DNA of 64,000 nucleotides. Source: JANPBY01 sp963805505. GTDB taxonomy: Bacteria; Actinomycetota; Actinomycetes; DATJPE01. The stretch's first letter is position 1; each line of letters opens with the position of its first letter. Below the pieces are notes generated by a model that saw nothing but the letters and a program-made list of their open reading frames with translations, was not told the DNA's origin and searched no databases. The stretch covers positions 434,001-498,000 of the forward strand of contig CAWDUP010000002.1 in the NCBI GenBank assembly GCA_963805505.1, read 5' to 3'. Position numbers and translations under genes: made by a program. Of this stretch, positions 17,084 to 25,385 are shown piece by piece.

Positions 17084-18490
17084 TCACGACGCGCCGGCTC
17101 GTTCGTCGTCGACATCGGGCAAAGGCGCCGGTCGACCCGCCTTGATGTGTCGCATGCGATCGAGCATCCATCGTTCTGGAGGTGCAACCAGTCGGGCAGC
17201 ACTGGCCCGGCGCGCCTGGTCCGTGGCCAGTTCGGTGGCGTCCGCGAGGCTGCGGTGGGCGGCAGTGACCGTGACAGGACCAGGGGTCGAATCGACGTGC
17301 ATCGAAGCCAACCCGAGCGCCCGCTCCCACGGACCTTGAGTCACGCGCACTGATTGCGTGCGCACATGGGGGATCACCGACAGCGTCCGAACCAGCCGGC
17401 CGGTCCGGGCTACGAAGACGGTGCTGTCGTGGCCCGCAGCAAGCCGTGGGTACTGCCACCATGATCGCCAACGTGCTTCTCGGGGTGCGGGAACCAGCGG
17501 CACCTTCTCGACCTCGACGCCCGGGAGCACCCTGGCGAGCACCGCGTTGGCCACGAGGACGGGAGCCACCGGCAACAGCACTGCGCTCTCGCTGCCGCTG
17601 TCGTTGTCGCCGCCGTAGCCGGCGACGTTCACGCGCAACCGCACCCAGCCAAACCGGCGCCAGAGAAACGGCTGCGCGATCTCGACAGCCTGCACCCGGC
17701 CGGGGGGCACGGTCTGAGATCGGGTCGTGAGAAGTCCACGTCGTAGGCGCAATCCATCCGGCGACTCCGCCACCGTGAAGTCGTAGTTGGCCAGGAAGCC
17801 GTTGACGCTGGCAAAGATCGGCGCAGCCACTGCGAAGACCAGGCCGAACAGCGCGCCGAACCCCTCGGTCAAGAGGGCGACGGTCACCACGATCGCTCCA
17901 ACGAAGACACCAAAGATCAACGACTCGCTGATCAGCTGGGACAACGCAAGATCTCGTGGCGGCACCCGCACGATGATGCGTTCCGGCGCCTCCGGCGCTG
18001 GTTCCTCCTGACCCGTACGAATTCCCGCCGCCCGCGCCAGCAACTCACGACGTAGCTCGTTCGCCTGATCGACCGTGAGAAAGGCCAACGACACCTTGGC
18101 GGAGTCTCCGCTACCCGCCACTTCCGGCTTGAGCTCGGCAAGCCCGATCAGGCGCGCGATGATCGGCTGCACCAGGTCCACTGCCTGTAACCGCGACAAC
18201 TGCACCCGCCGCTCCTGACGGCGAAGGAGTCCGCTCGCGATCCGTAGGTCCCCATCGTCGTCGAACCAGAAGCTCGTTCGTGTCCACGCCACATAGGTGA
18301 ACCCCGCGACCGCGACCACGATGACCGCGGACAGACCAATCAGGAGAAGGACCCGAAGCAAGGGACCTCCGGGCAGATCCTGACCGATCACGACCGCAAG
18401 TCCGACGAGAACCGGCGGCACGACCCGCCCCGCTTGCGCGATCGGTGTCAGCGGATGGAGCCGCCGGGGGGCGGTGGCGAGTCCGGTCAC
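17084..18490 (-). CDS. PH domain-containing membrane protein, YdbT-like
   Basis: A 468-residue membrane protein with tandem bacterial PH (bPH2/DUF304) domains. Hydrophobic segments lie at about 25-75, 205-255 and nearby; each PH unit carries the family's short motif of strand-rich residues after a transmembrane pair (FWFDDDGDLRIASGLLRR and LRLRRGLLTTRSQTVPPGRV). GTG 18490 overlaps the stop of the YdbS-like gene (GTGA), so the two are translated together. YdbS/YdbT pairs in Bacillus have been linked to bacteriocin resistance; no function is established for actinomycete pairs. C-terminal residues are charged and cytosolic. Confidence 0.87.
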   Translation of the reverse strand: MTGLATAPRRLHPLTPIAQAGRVVPPVLVGLAVVIGQDLPGGPLLRVLLLIGLSAVIVVAVAGFTYVAWTRTSFWFDDDGDLRIASGLLRRQERRVQLSRLQAVDLVQPIIARLIGLAELKPEVAGSGDSAKVSLAFLTVDQANELRRELLARAAGIRTGQEEPAPEAPERIIVRVPPRDLALSQLISESLIFGVFVGAIVVTVALLTEGFGALFGLVFAVAAPIFASVNGFLANYDFTVAESPDGLRLRRGLLTTRSQTVPPGRVQAVEIAQPFLWRRFGWVRLRVNVAGYGGDNDSGSESAVLLPVAPVLVANAVLARVLPGVEVEKVPLVPAPREARWRSWWQYPRLAAGHDSTVFVARTGRLVRTLSVIPHVRTQSVRVTQGPWERALGLASMHVDSTPGPVTVTAAHRSLADATELATDQARRASAARLVAPPERWMLDRMRHIKAGRPAPLPDVDDERAGAS

Positions 18491-18996
18491 AGGCCGGCCG
18501 AACGAGCCTCACCCAGGGCGGCGAGGTGGTCACGCAGCCGCGCTGCATCTTCTGCGGGCAGCCCTGGGATCGCTGCGTCGGTCGTGGCCGCTGCCGTGTG
18601 CAGCTGTACGGCGGCGATGCCGAAGTACCTGTCGATGGGACCGGTGGTGACGTCGACGAGCTGCATCCGGCCGTACGGCACGAGCACGGTACGGCGAAAC
18701 ATGATGCCGGTTCGCACCACCAGGTCGTCGGTCCGCTCGGAGTAGGCAGTCGCAGCGACCTGCCGGCCGATCAGCCACCAAAGCCAGCCGATCAGCAGCA
18801 GACCGGCCGCGACGGCGATCGCGGCCAACCACGGGATCGGCGTGAAGGCCAGTCCGACCGCGGTCACCAGCGTGATCAGGCCGATCACCACAGTCGAGAC
18901 CAACCGTCGCGCCGTCGCCAGCCTCGACGAGACCTGGACCCAACCCGCCGGATCGGGACGCTCTCCGGCCCGGATCAGCTCGCGGTCATAACCCAT
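18487..18996 (-). CDS. PH domain-containing membrane protein, YdbS-like
   Basis: A 169-residue protein with two adjacent hydrophobic segments (about 35-57 and 59-72) followed by one bPH2 domain (VRTGIMFRRTVLVPYGRMQ, then QLHTAAATTDAAIPGLP). This is the standard YdbS layout. ATG 18996 is the preferred start. It is the first gene of a three-gene minus-strand unit with the YdbT-like gene and the P450. The 216-bp spacer upstream, shared with the permease gene on the other strand, must hold the promoters of both. Confidence 0.87.
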   Translation of the reverse strand: MGYDRELIRAGERPDPAGWVQVSSRLATARRLVSTVVIGLITLVTAVGLAFTPIPWLAAIAVAAGLLLIGWLWWLIGRQVAATAYSERTDDLVVRTGIMFRRTVLVPYGRMQLVDVTTGPIDRYFGIAAVQLHTAAATTDAAIPGLPAEDAARLRDHLAALGEARSAGL

Positions 18997-19212
18997 GGGA
19001 CCCACGCTATCCGCAGCCGTAGGCCGACATCCCGAACCGCCCGCAGCGGCTTCTGCGCAGAAAGTTGAGACCGAAGACTCAAAAGTCACACATTCGGACC
19101 ATTGATGGGTCTATAAACCTCCCCAAGGCAGTCCGAGCAGTCCCAGCGACAGGCACACCACCGAGCGGGAGCGACGCCAAAGGCGGTCGCCTCGCAATGA
19201 CGAGGAGGCTCC

Positions 19213-20754
19213 GTGGACAGCAAGATGTCCGTGTCAGGAGTGACCTACCAAGAGGCAGGCCACGACTACTTCAACAAGCGCGCCCTGACCCGTCATGCGG
19301 GTGCATGGTCGCTGTGGGCGCTCGGGGTCGCCGCAGTCATCTCCGGGGACTTCTCCGGCTGGAACTTCGGGATCGGCGAGGCCGGTTGGGGTGGCATGCT
19401 CGTCGCCACCATCATCATCGGCCTGATGTATCTGCTGATGATCTTCAGCATCTCGGAGATGTCGGCCACTATGCCGCACACGGGGGGCGCCTACTCGTTC
19501 GGTCGTTCGGCCATGGGGCCTTGGGGCGGCTTCGTCACGGGCCTCGCCGAGACGATCGAGTACGTGATCACAACGGCCGTCGTCGGGACGTTCAGCGGCC
19601 TCTACGCCGACGCCATTACCGACGACCTGTTCGGTTTCACCATGCCGCTCTGGGCCTGGGTCACCGTGTTCTACATCATCTTCGTCGGGTCTCAAGCTCT
19701 GTCGGTGCGGCCGCCTCCTTCCGGTTTGCGGTCGTCATCGCGGTGTTGTCCTTGGCAGTCTTGGCGCTCTTCTTCGTGCTCGCGATCTTCTCGGGCAAAT
19801 TCTCCGTCGACAACCTCACTGACATCGCCCCAGACCCGGGCAACAGCACGTTCCTTCCCTTCGGGATCGGCGGCGTCCTGGCTGCTCTTCCGTTCGCGAT
19901 CTGGTTCTTCCTTGGGATCGAGGAGCTCCCGCTCGCGGCCGAAGAGACGCAGACTCCGCAGGAGGACATTCCCCGCGGGTCGACTGGCCGGGATGCTCAC
20001 CCTGTTGGTCACCGCGTTCTTGGTCCTCATCCTCAATCCGGGCAGTAGTGGTTCGGAGGCGATGTCAGACAGTGGCGAGCCCATTCTCGACGGCTTCCGA
20101 GTGATCTTCCCGAACAGCAGCATTGCGGCGCTGTTGGCCCTGTTCGCACTCACCGGGCTCATCGCCTCGTTCCAGGGCATCATGTTTGCTGCCGGCAGGA
20201 ACATGTACTCCCTCTCGCGAGCGGGCTACTATCCGCAGTTCCTGTCGCTCACCGGGCGGCGGCAGGTGCCCTACGTGGCGCTGATCGTCAGCGCGGTCGT
20301 CGGCATCGGGTTGGTCTTCGGTCTGACGATCGTCCAGGATTCCGACGGCGGCACCGCGGCCACCAAGCTGCTCAATGTCGCCGTGTTCGGCGCGGTCATC
20401 GCGTACTTCCTGCAGATGGTCGCCTACCTCCTGCTGCGTGCCCGGATGGGTGATGTCGAACGGCCTTACCGAAGCCCCGTCGGTGTGATCGGCGCCTTGG
20501 TCGCGGCGATCATCGCCGGTGTGACGCTAGTGATCTTGCCGTTCAACGACGACTACCGATCTGTTGTCGTCGCGGTTGCAGTCTTCTTTGCGATCGGGAT
20601 CGTCTGGTTCGCCCTGGTGGGCCGGCACAAGCTGGTGCTGTCGCCGGAGGAGGAGTTCGCCGTGACGCGCGGCAAGCACGGCCATCCTGAGACCGAGGGA
20701 TATGACGTCACCGAGTCCGAGATGCTCGGCGACGGCACGGCTCCGCCCGGCTGA
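19213..20754 (+). CDS. eat: APC-family permease, ethanolamine permease-like, with a mid-gene out-of-frame segment
   Basis: Transporter of the APC superfamily, closest in pattern to ethanolamine permeases: ISGDFSGWNFG, AGWGGMLVA, MIFSISEMSA and TGGAYSFGRSAMGPWGGF (residues about 44-105). GTG 19213 follows GAGGAGG. The open frame runs through (513 aa), but between about 19690 and 19985 it encodes an Arg/Ser-rich stretch of about 97 residues with no membrane helices. In that interval the +3 frame (codons at positions divisible by 3) reads VGAAASFRFAVVIAV, a helix, and LGIEELPLAAEETQTPQEDIPRG, which is the real permease sequence. A net -1 near 19690-19703 and a +1 near 19983 explain this. Either two sequencing errors or two compensating mutations are present; as read, the product is not functional. 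No ethanolamine catabolic gene is nearby. Confidence 0.8.
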   Translation: MDSKMSVSGVTYQEAGHDYFNKRALTRHAGAWSLWALGVAAVISGDFSGWNFGIGEAGWGGMLVATIIIGLMYLLMIFSISEMSATMPHTGGAYSFGRSAMGPWGGFVTGLAETIEYVITTAVVGTFSGLYADAITDDLFGFTMPLWAWVTVFYIIFVGSQALSVRPPPSGLRSSSRCCPWQSWRSSSCSRSSRANSPSTTSLTSPQTRATARSFPSGSAASWLLFRSRSGSSLGSRSSRSRPKRRRLRRRTFPAGRLAGMLTLLVTAFLVLILNPGSSGSEAMSDSGEPILDGFRVIFPNSSIAALLALFALTGLIASFQGIMFAAGRNMYSLSRAGYYPQFLSLTGRRQVPYVALIVSAVVGIGLVFGLTIVQDSDGGTAATKLLNVAVFGAVIAYFLQMVAYLLLRARMGDVERPYRSPVGVIGALVAAIIAGVTLVILPFNDDYRSVVVAVAVFFAIGIVWFALVGRHKLVLSPEEEFAVTRGKHGHPETEGYDVTESEMLGDGTAPPG

Positions 20755-20779
20755 CGGTCAGGCGACCCATCCCTCCAAC

Positions 20780-20809
20780 GCAGGGCCTGAGCGGTAGCTC
20801 AGGCCCTGC
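20780..20809 (+). terminator. Rho-independent-like hairpin after the permease gene
   Basis: A perfect 13-bp stem (GCAGGGCCTGAGC at 20780-20792, complement at 20797-20809) closes a GGTA loop. It lacks a T-run, as is common in high-GC actinomycetes. It lies 25 bp after the permease stop and 15 bp before the NuoD-like start, so it separates the two genes; it could instead affect the 5' end of the downstream mRNA. Confidence 0.75.
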
Positions 20810-20824
20810 GGTCATGATGGGGCT

Positions 20825-21970
20825 GTGTCAATCCCAGAGTCACTCCCAGAAGCACCACTCGTCGCGGCGGTGCTTTCGACGCGGGACCTGGGCGATGGCG
20901 AGATGGTTCTGGACCTGGGGTCACATCACCCGGCCAGTCACGGAGCCCTCCGGCTGCACGTCACCTTGCAAGGCGACATCGTCCGCAGCGCCGTACCGCA
21001 CGTCGGCTTCACACACCGGGGCGCGGAAAAGCTCTTCGAGGTGCGCGACTACCGGCAGGGACTTGTGCTGGCCAACCGCCATGACTGGCTGTCGGCTTTC
21101 GCCAACGAGCTAGGGATCGTCCTTGGCGTGGAACGCATGTTGGGGATGGAGATACCCCAGCGCGCCGTGTGGACACGCACCCTGCTGGCTGAACTGACCC
21201 GCGTCCTCAACCATCTGGCCTTCCTCGGAACGCCGCACGGCTGGCAAGGCCGCGAAACCATCCAGCAGGTGCTCGAGGAGTTCTCGGGCGGACGAATGCA
21301 CGCCATGGCCAACCAGGTCGGAGGCCTCAAGGTCGACAGTCCGGCCGGCTGGCTGGAGCGAGTGTCCGTCGCGGTGGATCGCACGCGCCTCGAACTCCAA
21401 CGAATCGCGGGAGTCACGACAGAGCACGAACCTTTTCGTCGCACCGCAACGGGCATCGGTCAGATCGATCCGGGCCTCGTCGACTCGTACGGCTTGTCCG
21501 GTCCGGTTGCTCGGGCCAGTGGCTCGACACGTGATCTCCGGCTGGACGAGCCCTACCTTGCCTACGCCGACTTGGCCGAACGAGGTGTCCTGCGCCTGGT
21601 GACCCGAGAGAGCGGGGACTGCCTGGCGCGCTACGAGGTGCTTGTCGAGCAGTGCGAGCTTGCTCTCGACCTGGCCGCGGCCTGCGTGGTCGAGCTCCAC
21701 GCGCTCGAGGGGAGCCCGATCTGTTTGCCCCTACCCAAGGTGCTGCGCGTCCCCGAGGGGGAGACGTACACCTGGACGGAGAATCCGTTGGGGATCAACG
21801 GCTATTACCTGGTCTCACGCGGCGAGCGCAGTCCTTGGCGGCTCAAGCTTCGGTCCGCTTCGTTCAGCAACGTGCAAGTGCTCGAGGCCGTGCTGCCCGG
21901 ACAGCGTCTGTCCGACTTGGTGCTGATTCTTCAGTCGATGTTCTTCGTCATGGGCGACGTCGACAAATAG
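20825..21970 (+). CDS. nuoD2: Orphan NuoD-like (complex I 49-kDa subunit) protein
   Basis: A 381-residue paralogue of the Q-site subunit of NADH dehydrogenase. Conserved features: LGSHHPASHG (about 31-40), PHVGFTHRGAEKLFE (about 59-73, containing the arginine next to the N2 cluster site in true NuoD), ELTRVLNHLAFLG, TGIGQIDPG and YLVSRGERSPWRLKLRS. No other nuo gene is in the window, so it does not form a standard complex I operon. Streptomyces carries a comparable orphan paralogue in the same neighbourhood. It may act with another electron carrier or replace NuoD in a variant complex. GTG 20825 is the start. Its possible methylation by the MidA protein upstream is discussed as a finding. Confidence 0.88.
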   Translation: MSIPESLPEAPLVAAVLSTRDLGDGEMVLDLGSHHPASHGALRLHVTLQGDIVRSAVPHVGFTHRGAEKLFEVRDYRQGLVLANRHDWLSAFANELGIVLGVERMLGMEIPQRAVWTRTLLAELTRVLNHLAFLGTPHGWQGRETIQQVLEEFSGGRMHAMANQVGGLKVDSPAGWLERVSVAVDRTRLELQRIAGVTTEHEPFRRTATGIGQIDPGLVDSYGLSGPVARASGSTRDLRLDEPYLAYADLAERGVLRLVTRESGDCLARYEVLVEQCELALDLAAACVVELHALEGSPICLPLPKVLRVPEGETYTWTENPLGINGYYLVSRGERSPWRLKLRSASFSNVQVLEAVLPGQRLSDLVLILQSMFFVMGDVDK

Positions 21971-22006
21971 CTGGGCATCGAGCCCGAAGTGGAAGGCAGG
22001 CCAGGC

Positions 22007-22687
22007 TCAGGCGCCGCGAGCGTGCGAACGCACCGACTCCACCAGCCGCAGATCCACCCGAGTCCGGGTCGGCGCGCCGGGAGCGGGCTCAGCAGGAGTG
22101 GAAGGTGGTGCGAACGGAGCCTCCCGCCGGGGGCTGATCGGCACACTGGACCCGGTTGGGCTGGTGACGAGCGGCAGGTCCAGCGACGTCCCCGGGGCTG
22201 TTGCAGCGGCCGGCGCCACGCGAGCGGCCGGAGCGGCGGGCACGATGGGCGCGGGCGCAGCGGGTTGGACCGGAGCCGGCGGGGCCGGGAGCACCTGCAC
22301 TGCTGGCACCTTCGCCTGGGCCGTGGCCATGACGGCCATCAGCCGGTTGACCTCGAGGGCCAGCGCCTCGGAGCGGGCGACGGCGGCGTAGGACCGTTCG
22401 ACGGCCAATCGGGACCGGTGGTGCGCCTCAGCGATCTCCTCGCGAAGCCGGATGGCGTCCCGCCGCCGCGCGTGGTCGATGCGAGCCAGTCGCAGTGACG
22501 ACTGGCGTTGCGAGCGGTACTGGATCAAGAACAGCGCCGCCGCGAGCACGGTGGCCCAGCCGATGGCGACCCGCCCCGGTCCGGCAGCCACATGGCTGGC
22601 CAACGAGGCGCCGCCCAAGGCAGCGATGACAGCCAGCACGAGGCTGAGCCATCCCCCGGACGAACGTGGCTGGGCATGTCGGCTCAT
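22007..22687 (-). CDS. Membrane protein with coiled coil and Ala/Pro-rich tail, unknown function
   Basis: A 226-residue protein that I do not recognise. Two hydrophobic segments at about 12-31 and 38-55 are followed by a charged, Arg-rich coiled-coil segment (about 57-115). The last 100 residues are an Ala/Pro-rich disordered tail. The topology is probably with a cytosolic tail. It is convergent with the NuoD-like gene (36 bp apart). No signature links it to electron transfer. Confidence 0.75.
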   Translation of the reverse strand: MSRHAQPRSSGGWLSLVLAVIAALGGASLASHVAAGPGRVAIGWATVLAAALFLIQYRSQRQSSLRLARIDHARRRDAIRLREEIAEAHHRSRLAVERSYAAVARSEALALEVNRLMAVMATAQAKVPAVQVLPAPPAPVQPAAPAPIVPAAPAARVAPAAATAPGTSLDLPLVTSPTGSSVPISPRREAPFAPPSTPAEPAPGAPTRTRVDLRLVESVRSHARGA

Positions 22688-22727
22688 GAAACGGAGAGTA
22701 GGTGGTGGCGACCGGTTGGGCCAAGAA

Positions 22728-22773
22728 ATTGCCCAGGCACCTCCGCAGAAACTACTGAGAGTGCCTGGGCAAT
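22728..22773 (-). terminator. Hairpin terminator downstream of the solute-binding gene
   Basis: A perfect 13-bp inverted repeat (22728-22740 and 22761-22773, core GCCCAGGCAC) encloses a 20-nt loop. Read on the minus strand it lies 36 bp after the opuCC stop and is followed by AATTTCTT, a U-rich run for this genome. It probably ends the opu transcript. Confidence 0.7.
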
Positions 22774-22808
22774 GACTTGGAGTTAGCCAGATCGGCTTCG
22801 CGTCGGTT

Positions 22809-23771
22809 CTAGGCGAGGTTCTTGGAGACCAGGAACGCCTTGGCTACGTCCTCCGGATCCATCCGGTCGATGTCGACCTGCTTGTTCATGGCGATCAAAT
22901 CTTCGGTCGTCAGCACCGCGGACAGGCTGTTGAGCGCTGCCGCGAGCGCGTCGGAAGCCGCCGCCGTGTTGACGGCTGGGACGACATTGTCGGCGGCCTG
23001 CAACGACTTGTCATCGGTGAGGACCTGGAGGCCAAGCGCTTCGATCCCACCGTCAGAGGAGAAGACCAGACCGACCTGCACGTCCCCATCGGCGATCGCC
23101 TTCTTGGTGAGCGGTCCCCCAGCGTCCAGCGCCTTGAAGCCGGTGAAGGTGATGCCGTAGGTCGACTCAAGCCCTGGCTGGCAGTAGGGGCGATCCGGAC
23201 ATTCGGGCGGTCCTCCGAGCACCAGGTCGCCCTGGTAGTTGCCAAGGTCTGACAGCGTCGTGAGGTTGTTGGCGCTGGCGAAGTCCTGCGTCACAGCGAA
23301 GGCGTTCTGGTCGGTGGCCGGCGAGGGAGTGAGCAAGGTCGTGTCGTACTCGTTGGCCAGGGTCTGGCCGGCCGCCAGCGTGGCATCGACGTCGCCCGTA
23401 GCCGGCGTGGTCGCGTCGGGACCATTCTTCTTGCTGTTCAAGAAGGTGGTGAAGGTCGCCAGATACTCCGGAACGACATCGACGCCTCCACCGGCCGAAC
23501 CCTTCTGCAGCGCCGGCTGGGTCACCTCACGATTGCCGACCACGGTGACCTCGGGCTCGTAGCCTGCCTTGGCCAGCACGCCGGCATAGAGGTTCGCCAG
23601 GATCTTGCTCTCTCCGAAGTCGAACGTGCCGATGGTGATTGCTCCTAGCGACGGAGCCGACGACTCCGGCGTGGTGGTGGTGCTCGTCCCGCCGGAGCTT
23701 CCGCAAGCTGCCAGGCCCAGCGCGGCAACTGCCAGGCCGACCGTCATGGTTGTCTTTCGGATCCGCATCAT
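22809..23771 (-). CDS. opuCC: Glycine betaine/choline-type ABC transporter substrate-binding lipoprotein
   Basis: Extracellular binding protein of an OpuC/OsmF-type importer. ATG 23771 begins with an arginine-rich signal and a lipobox LAAC (Cys at about 24), then a Ser/Thr-rich linker. The periplasmic-binding fold contains ITIGTFDFGESKILANLYAGVL, VVPEYLATF and a DLVLGGPPECPD hinge region; two Cys (PECPDRPYC) are typical of the OpuAC-like domain. It is the last gene of the unit opuC permease-opuC permease-opuCC, but a 131-bp spacer with a palindrome precedes it. The substrate (betaine, choline or similar quaternary amine) is inferred from the family. Confidence 0.92.
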   Translation of the reverse strand: MMRIRKTTMTVGLAVAALGLAACGSSGGTSTTTTPESSAPSLGAITIGTFDFGESKILANLYAGVLAKAGYEPEVTVVGNREVTQPALQKGSAGGGVDVVPEYLATFTTFLNSKKNGPDATTPATGDVDATLAAGQTLANEYDTTLLTPSPATDQNAFAVTQDFASANNLTTLSDLGNYQGDLVLGGPPECPDRPYCQPGLESTYGITFTGFKALDAGGPLTKKAIADGDVQVGLVFSSDGGIEALGLQVLTDDKSLQAADNVVPAVNTAAASDALAAALNSLSAVLTTEDLIAMNKQVDIDRMDPEDVAKAFLVSKNLA

Positions 23772-23795
23772 CACTGCGCCCCGCCTTCTGTGTCC

Positions 23796-23812
23796 CCTGC
23801 ACGACGTGCAGG
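23796..23812. promoter_or_regulatory. 17-bp perfect palindrome upstream of the solute-binding gene
   Basis: CCTGCACG-A-CGTGCAGG: 8-bp arms around one central base, 24 bp upstream of the opuCC start. The one-base centre is unsuited to a hairpin and typical of a dimeric repressor operator. No regulator gene adjoins it, so the cognate protein is unknown. It falls in the only long spacer of the opu unit. Confidence 0.5.
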
Positions 23813-23902
23813 CGTGTCCGGTAGGGCGCCCGCTCGTGTGGGGACCCCAACTTTCCTTCCCAACCTCAGCACGGACCACCGACAGTCGCAACGTGGGAAA
23901 GG

Positions 23903-24652
23903 TCACGAAGTTGTGACGGACGCCGCTCGGTCAGGTTGCTCAGGCTGGGCTGCGCCGGAATCGCGTTCTGGTGTCCGATCGACCCGAGCCCCTCTTCCGG
24001 TTGGGTCCACCCGCCTCTGGACGGCCCGCAAGGTCAGTTCCAGACCGATGCACAAGAGGGCGACCAGCACGGTCCCGCCGTAGAGCATGGGGTAGTCCTG
24101 GCGGGCAAATCCGTCCACGACGTACCTTCCGAGACCTCCACCAGCGACCAGCGCGGCCAGGGTCGCCGTCGCGACCGTCTGCACCGTGGACGTTCCCAGG
24201 CCGGCGAACAACAGCGGTCTCGCCAGTGGCAGCTCCACCCGGCGCAACTGCTGGCCGCCGGTCATTCCCATGCCCTTGGCTGCGTCCTTGATGTCCGGGT
24301 CGACCTCACGCAGTCCGACGTAGGTATTCGTGAGGATCGGGGGTATCGCAAAGATCCCGAGAGCCAGCACTGCCGCGAGGTCGCCGATGCCGACCGGCTC
24401 CCAGGACGCGAAGATGATCAGCACCCCGAACGTAGGGACGGCGCGTCCGGCGTTGCCGACATTGATGGCGACAAAGCCGCCCCGCCCACGATGTCCGAGC
24501 CAGATGCCGACCGGCAGCGCCACGAGGCACGCCAAAGCCATGGCCAGGAAGGAGATCCACAGGTGCTGGGCCAGGCGAGTCGGGATCCCGTCTGGACCCT
24601 GCCAGTTCGCGGGATCGGTGAGCCAGTCCCAGGTGCCGTTGAGGACGGTCAT
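23903..24652 (-). CDS. opuCD: Glycine betaine/choline ABC transporter permease, second subunit
   Basis: A 249-residue permease of the OpuC type with about six hydrophobic segments and the EAA-like loop LREVDPDIKDAAKGMGMTGGQQL (about 130-152), which contacts the ATPase. ATG 24652 overlaps the stop of the preceding permease (ATGA); an earlier ATG at 24679 is possible. The C-terminus is a charged cytosolic tail. It shares the unit with the other permease; the ATPase gene is divergent. Confidence 0.92.
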   Translation of the reverse strand: MTVLNGTWDWLTDPANWQGPDGIPTRLAQHLWISFLAMALACLVALPVGIWLGHRGRGGFVAINVGNAGRAVPTFGVLIIFASWEPVGIGDLAAVLALGIFAIPPILTNTYVGLREVDPDIKDAAKGMGMTGGQQLRRVELPLARPLLFAGLGTSTVQTVATATLAALVAGGGLGRYVVDGFARQDYPMLYGGTVLVALLCIGLELTLRAVQRRVDPTGRGARVDRTPERDSGAAQPEQPDRAASVTTS

Positions 24653-25383
24653 GACCGCCTCGCCCCACGCCAGGTCCATGGGGTAAGAACCCGTTGCAGG
24701 CCTACGAGAAACAGCTCTGCGACGACGGCCAACGCGATGCAAGCGACCGTGCCTGTCATGATCTCGGCGTGGTAGAAGTTCGACTGGAAGCCGCCGAGGA
24801 TCAGTTGGCCGAATCCACCGTGACCGACGATGGCACCGATCGTGACCAGACCGATGGTTGACACGGTCGCCACCCGGATGCCGGCCATCACGGTCGGCAG
24901 GGCGAGGGGCAGCTCGACGCGCAACAGCATGCGCACCGGCCCGTACCCCATTCCGCGCGCAGCGTCGCGAACATCGTCATCGACGCCGTCGAGCCCCTCG
25001 ATCATGTTCCTCAGCACGATCAGCAGGGCATACATGGTCAGAGCTATGCCCACCGTCTTGAGACTGAGGCCGAACACCGGCCATAGGGCAGCGATCAGCG
25101 CGAGGGCGGGAATCGTGTAAAGAGCGCCCGCCCCGCCCAGCAGGGGAGCCTCGAGCCGTCTCCACCGACGGGCGACAAGGGCCAACGGGAACGCCAGCAC
25201 GACGGCGGCCAGAACCGAGGTCACCGTCAGGAGCACATGTTCCTTGCCCGCAACGGTGAGCTCATCCACATGGTCGACCACATAGGTCCAGGAGAACCAG
25301 GGATTGGGCGGGCCATCGGCGCTCAAAGCGGGCAGGATCGATCCTTGAACCGATCCGATGGGCACCGCCGACGCGAAGGTCAC
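24649..25383 (-). CDS. opuCB: Glycine betaine/choline ABC transporter permease, first subunit
   Basis: A 244-residue OpuC-type permease with five to six membrane segments and the EAA loop IEGLDGVDDDVRDAARGMG (about 132-150). GTG 25383 is used, with only a weak upstream AGG. Its start is 2 bp from the start of the divergent ATPase gene, so leaders of the two genes must overlap each other's coding sequence, or the genuine start lies further inside (for example near the hydrophobic VVDHVDELTVAG region). The partner ATPase is opuCA. Confidence 0.9.
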   Translation of the reverse strand: MTFASAVPIGSVQGSILPALSADGPPNPWFSWTYVVDHVDELTVAGKEHVLLTVTSVLAAVVLAFPLALVARRWRRLEAPLLGGAGALYTIPALALIAALWPVFGLSLKTVGIALTMYALLIVLRNMIEGLDGVDDDVRDAARGMGYGPVRMLLRVELPLALPTVMAGIRVATVSTIGLVTIGAIVGHGGFGQLILGGFQSNFYHAEIMTGTVACIALAVVAELFLVGLQRVLTPWTWRGARRS

Positions 25384-25385
25384 TC

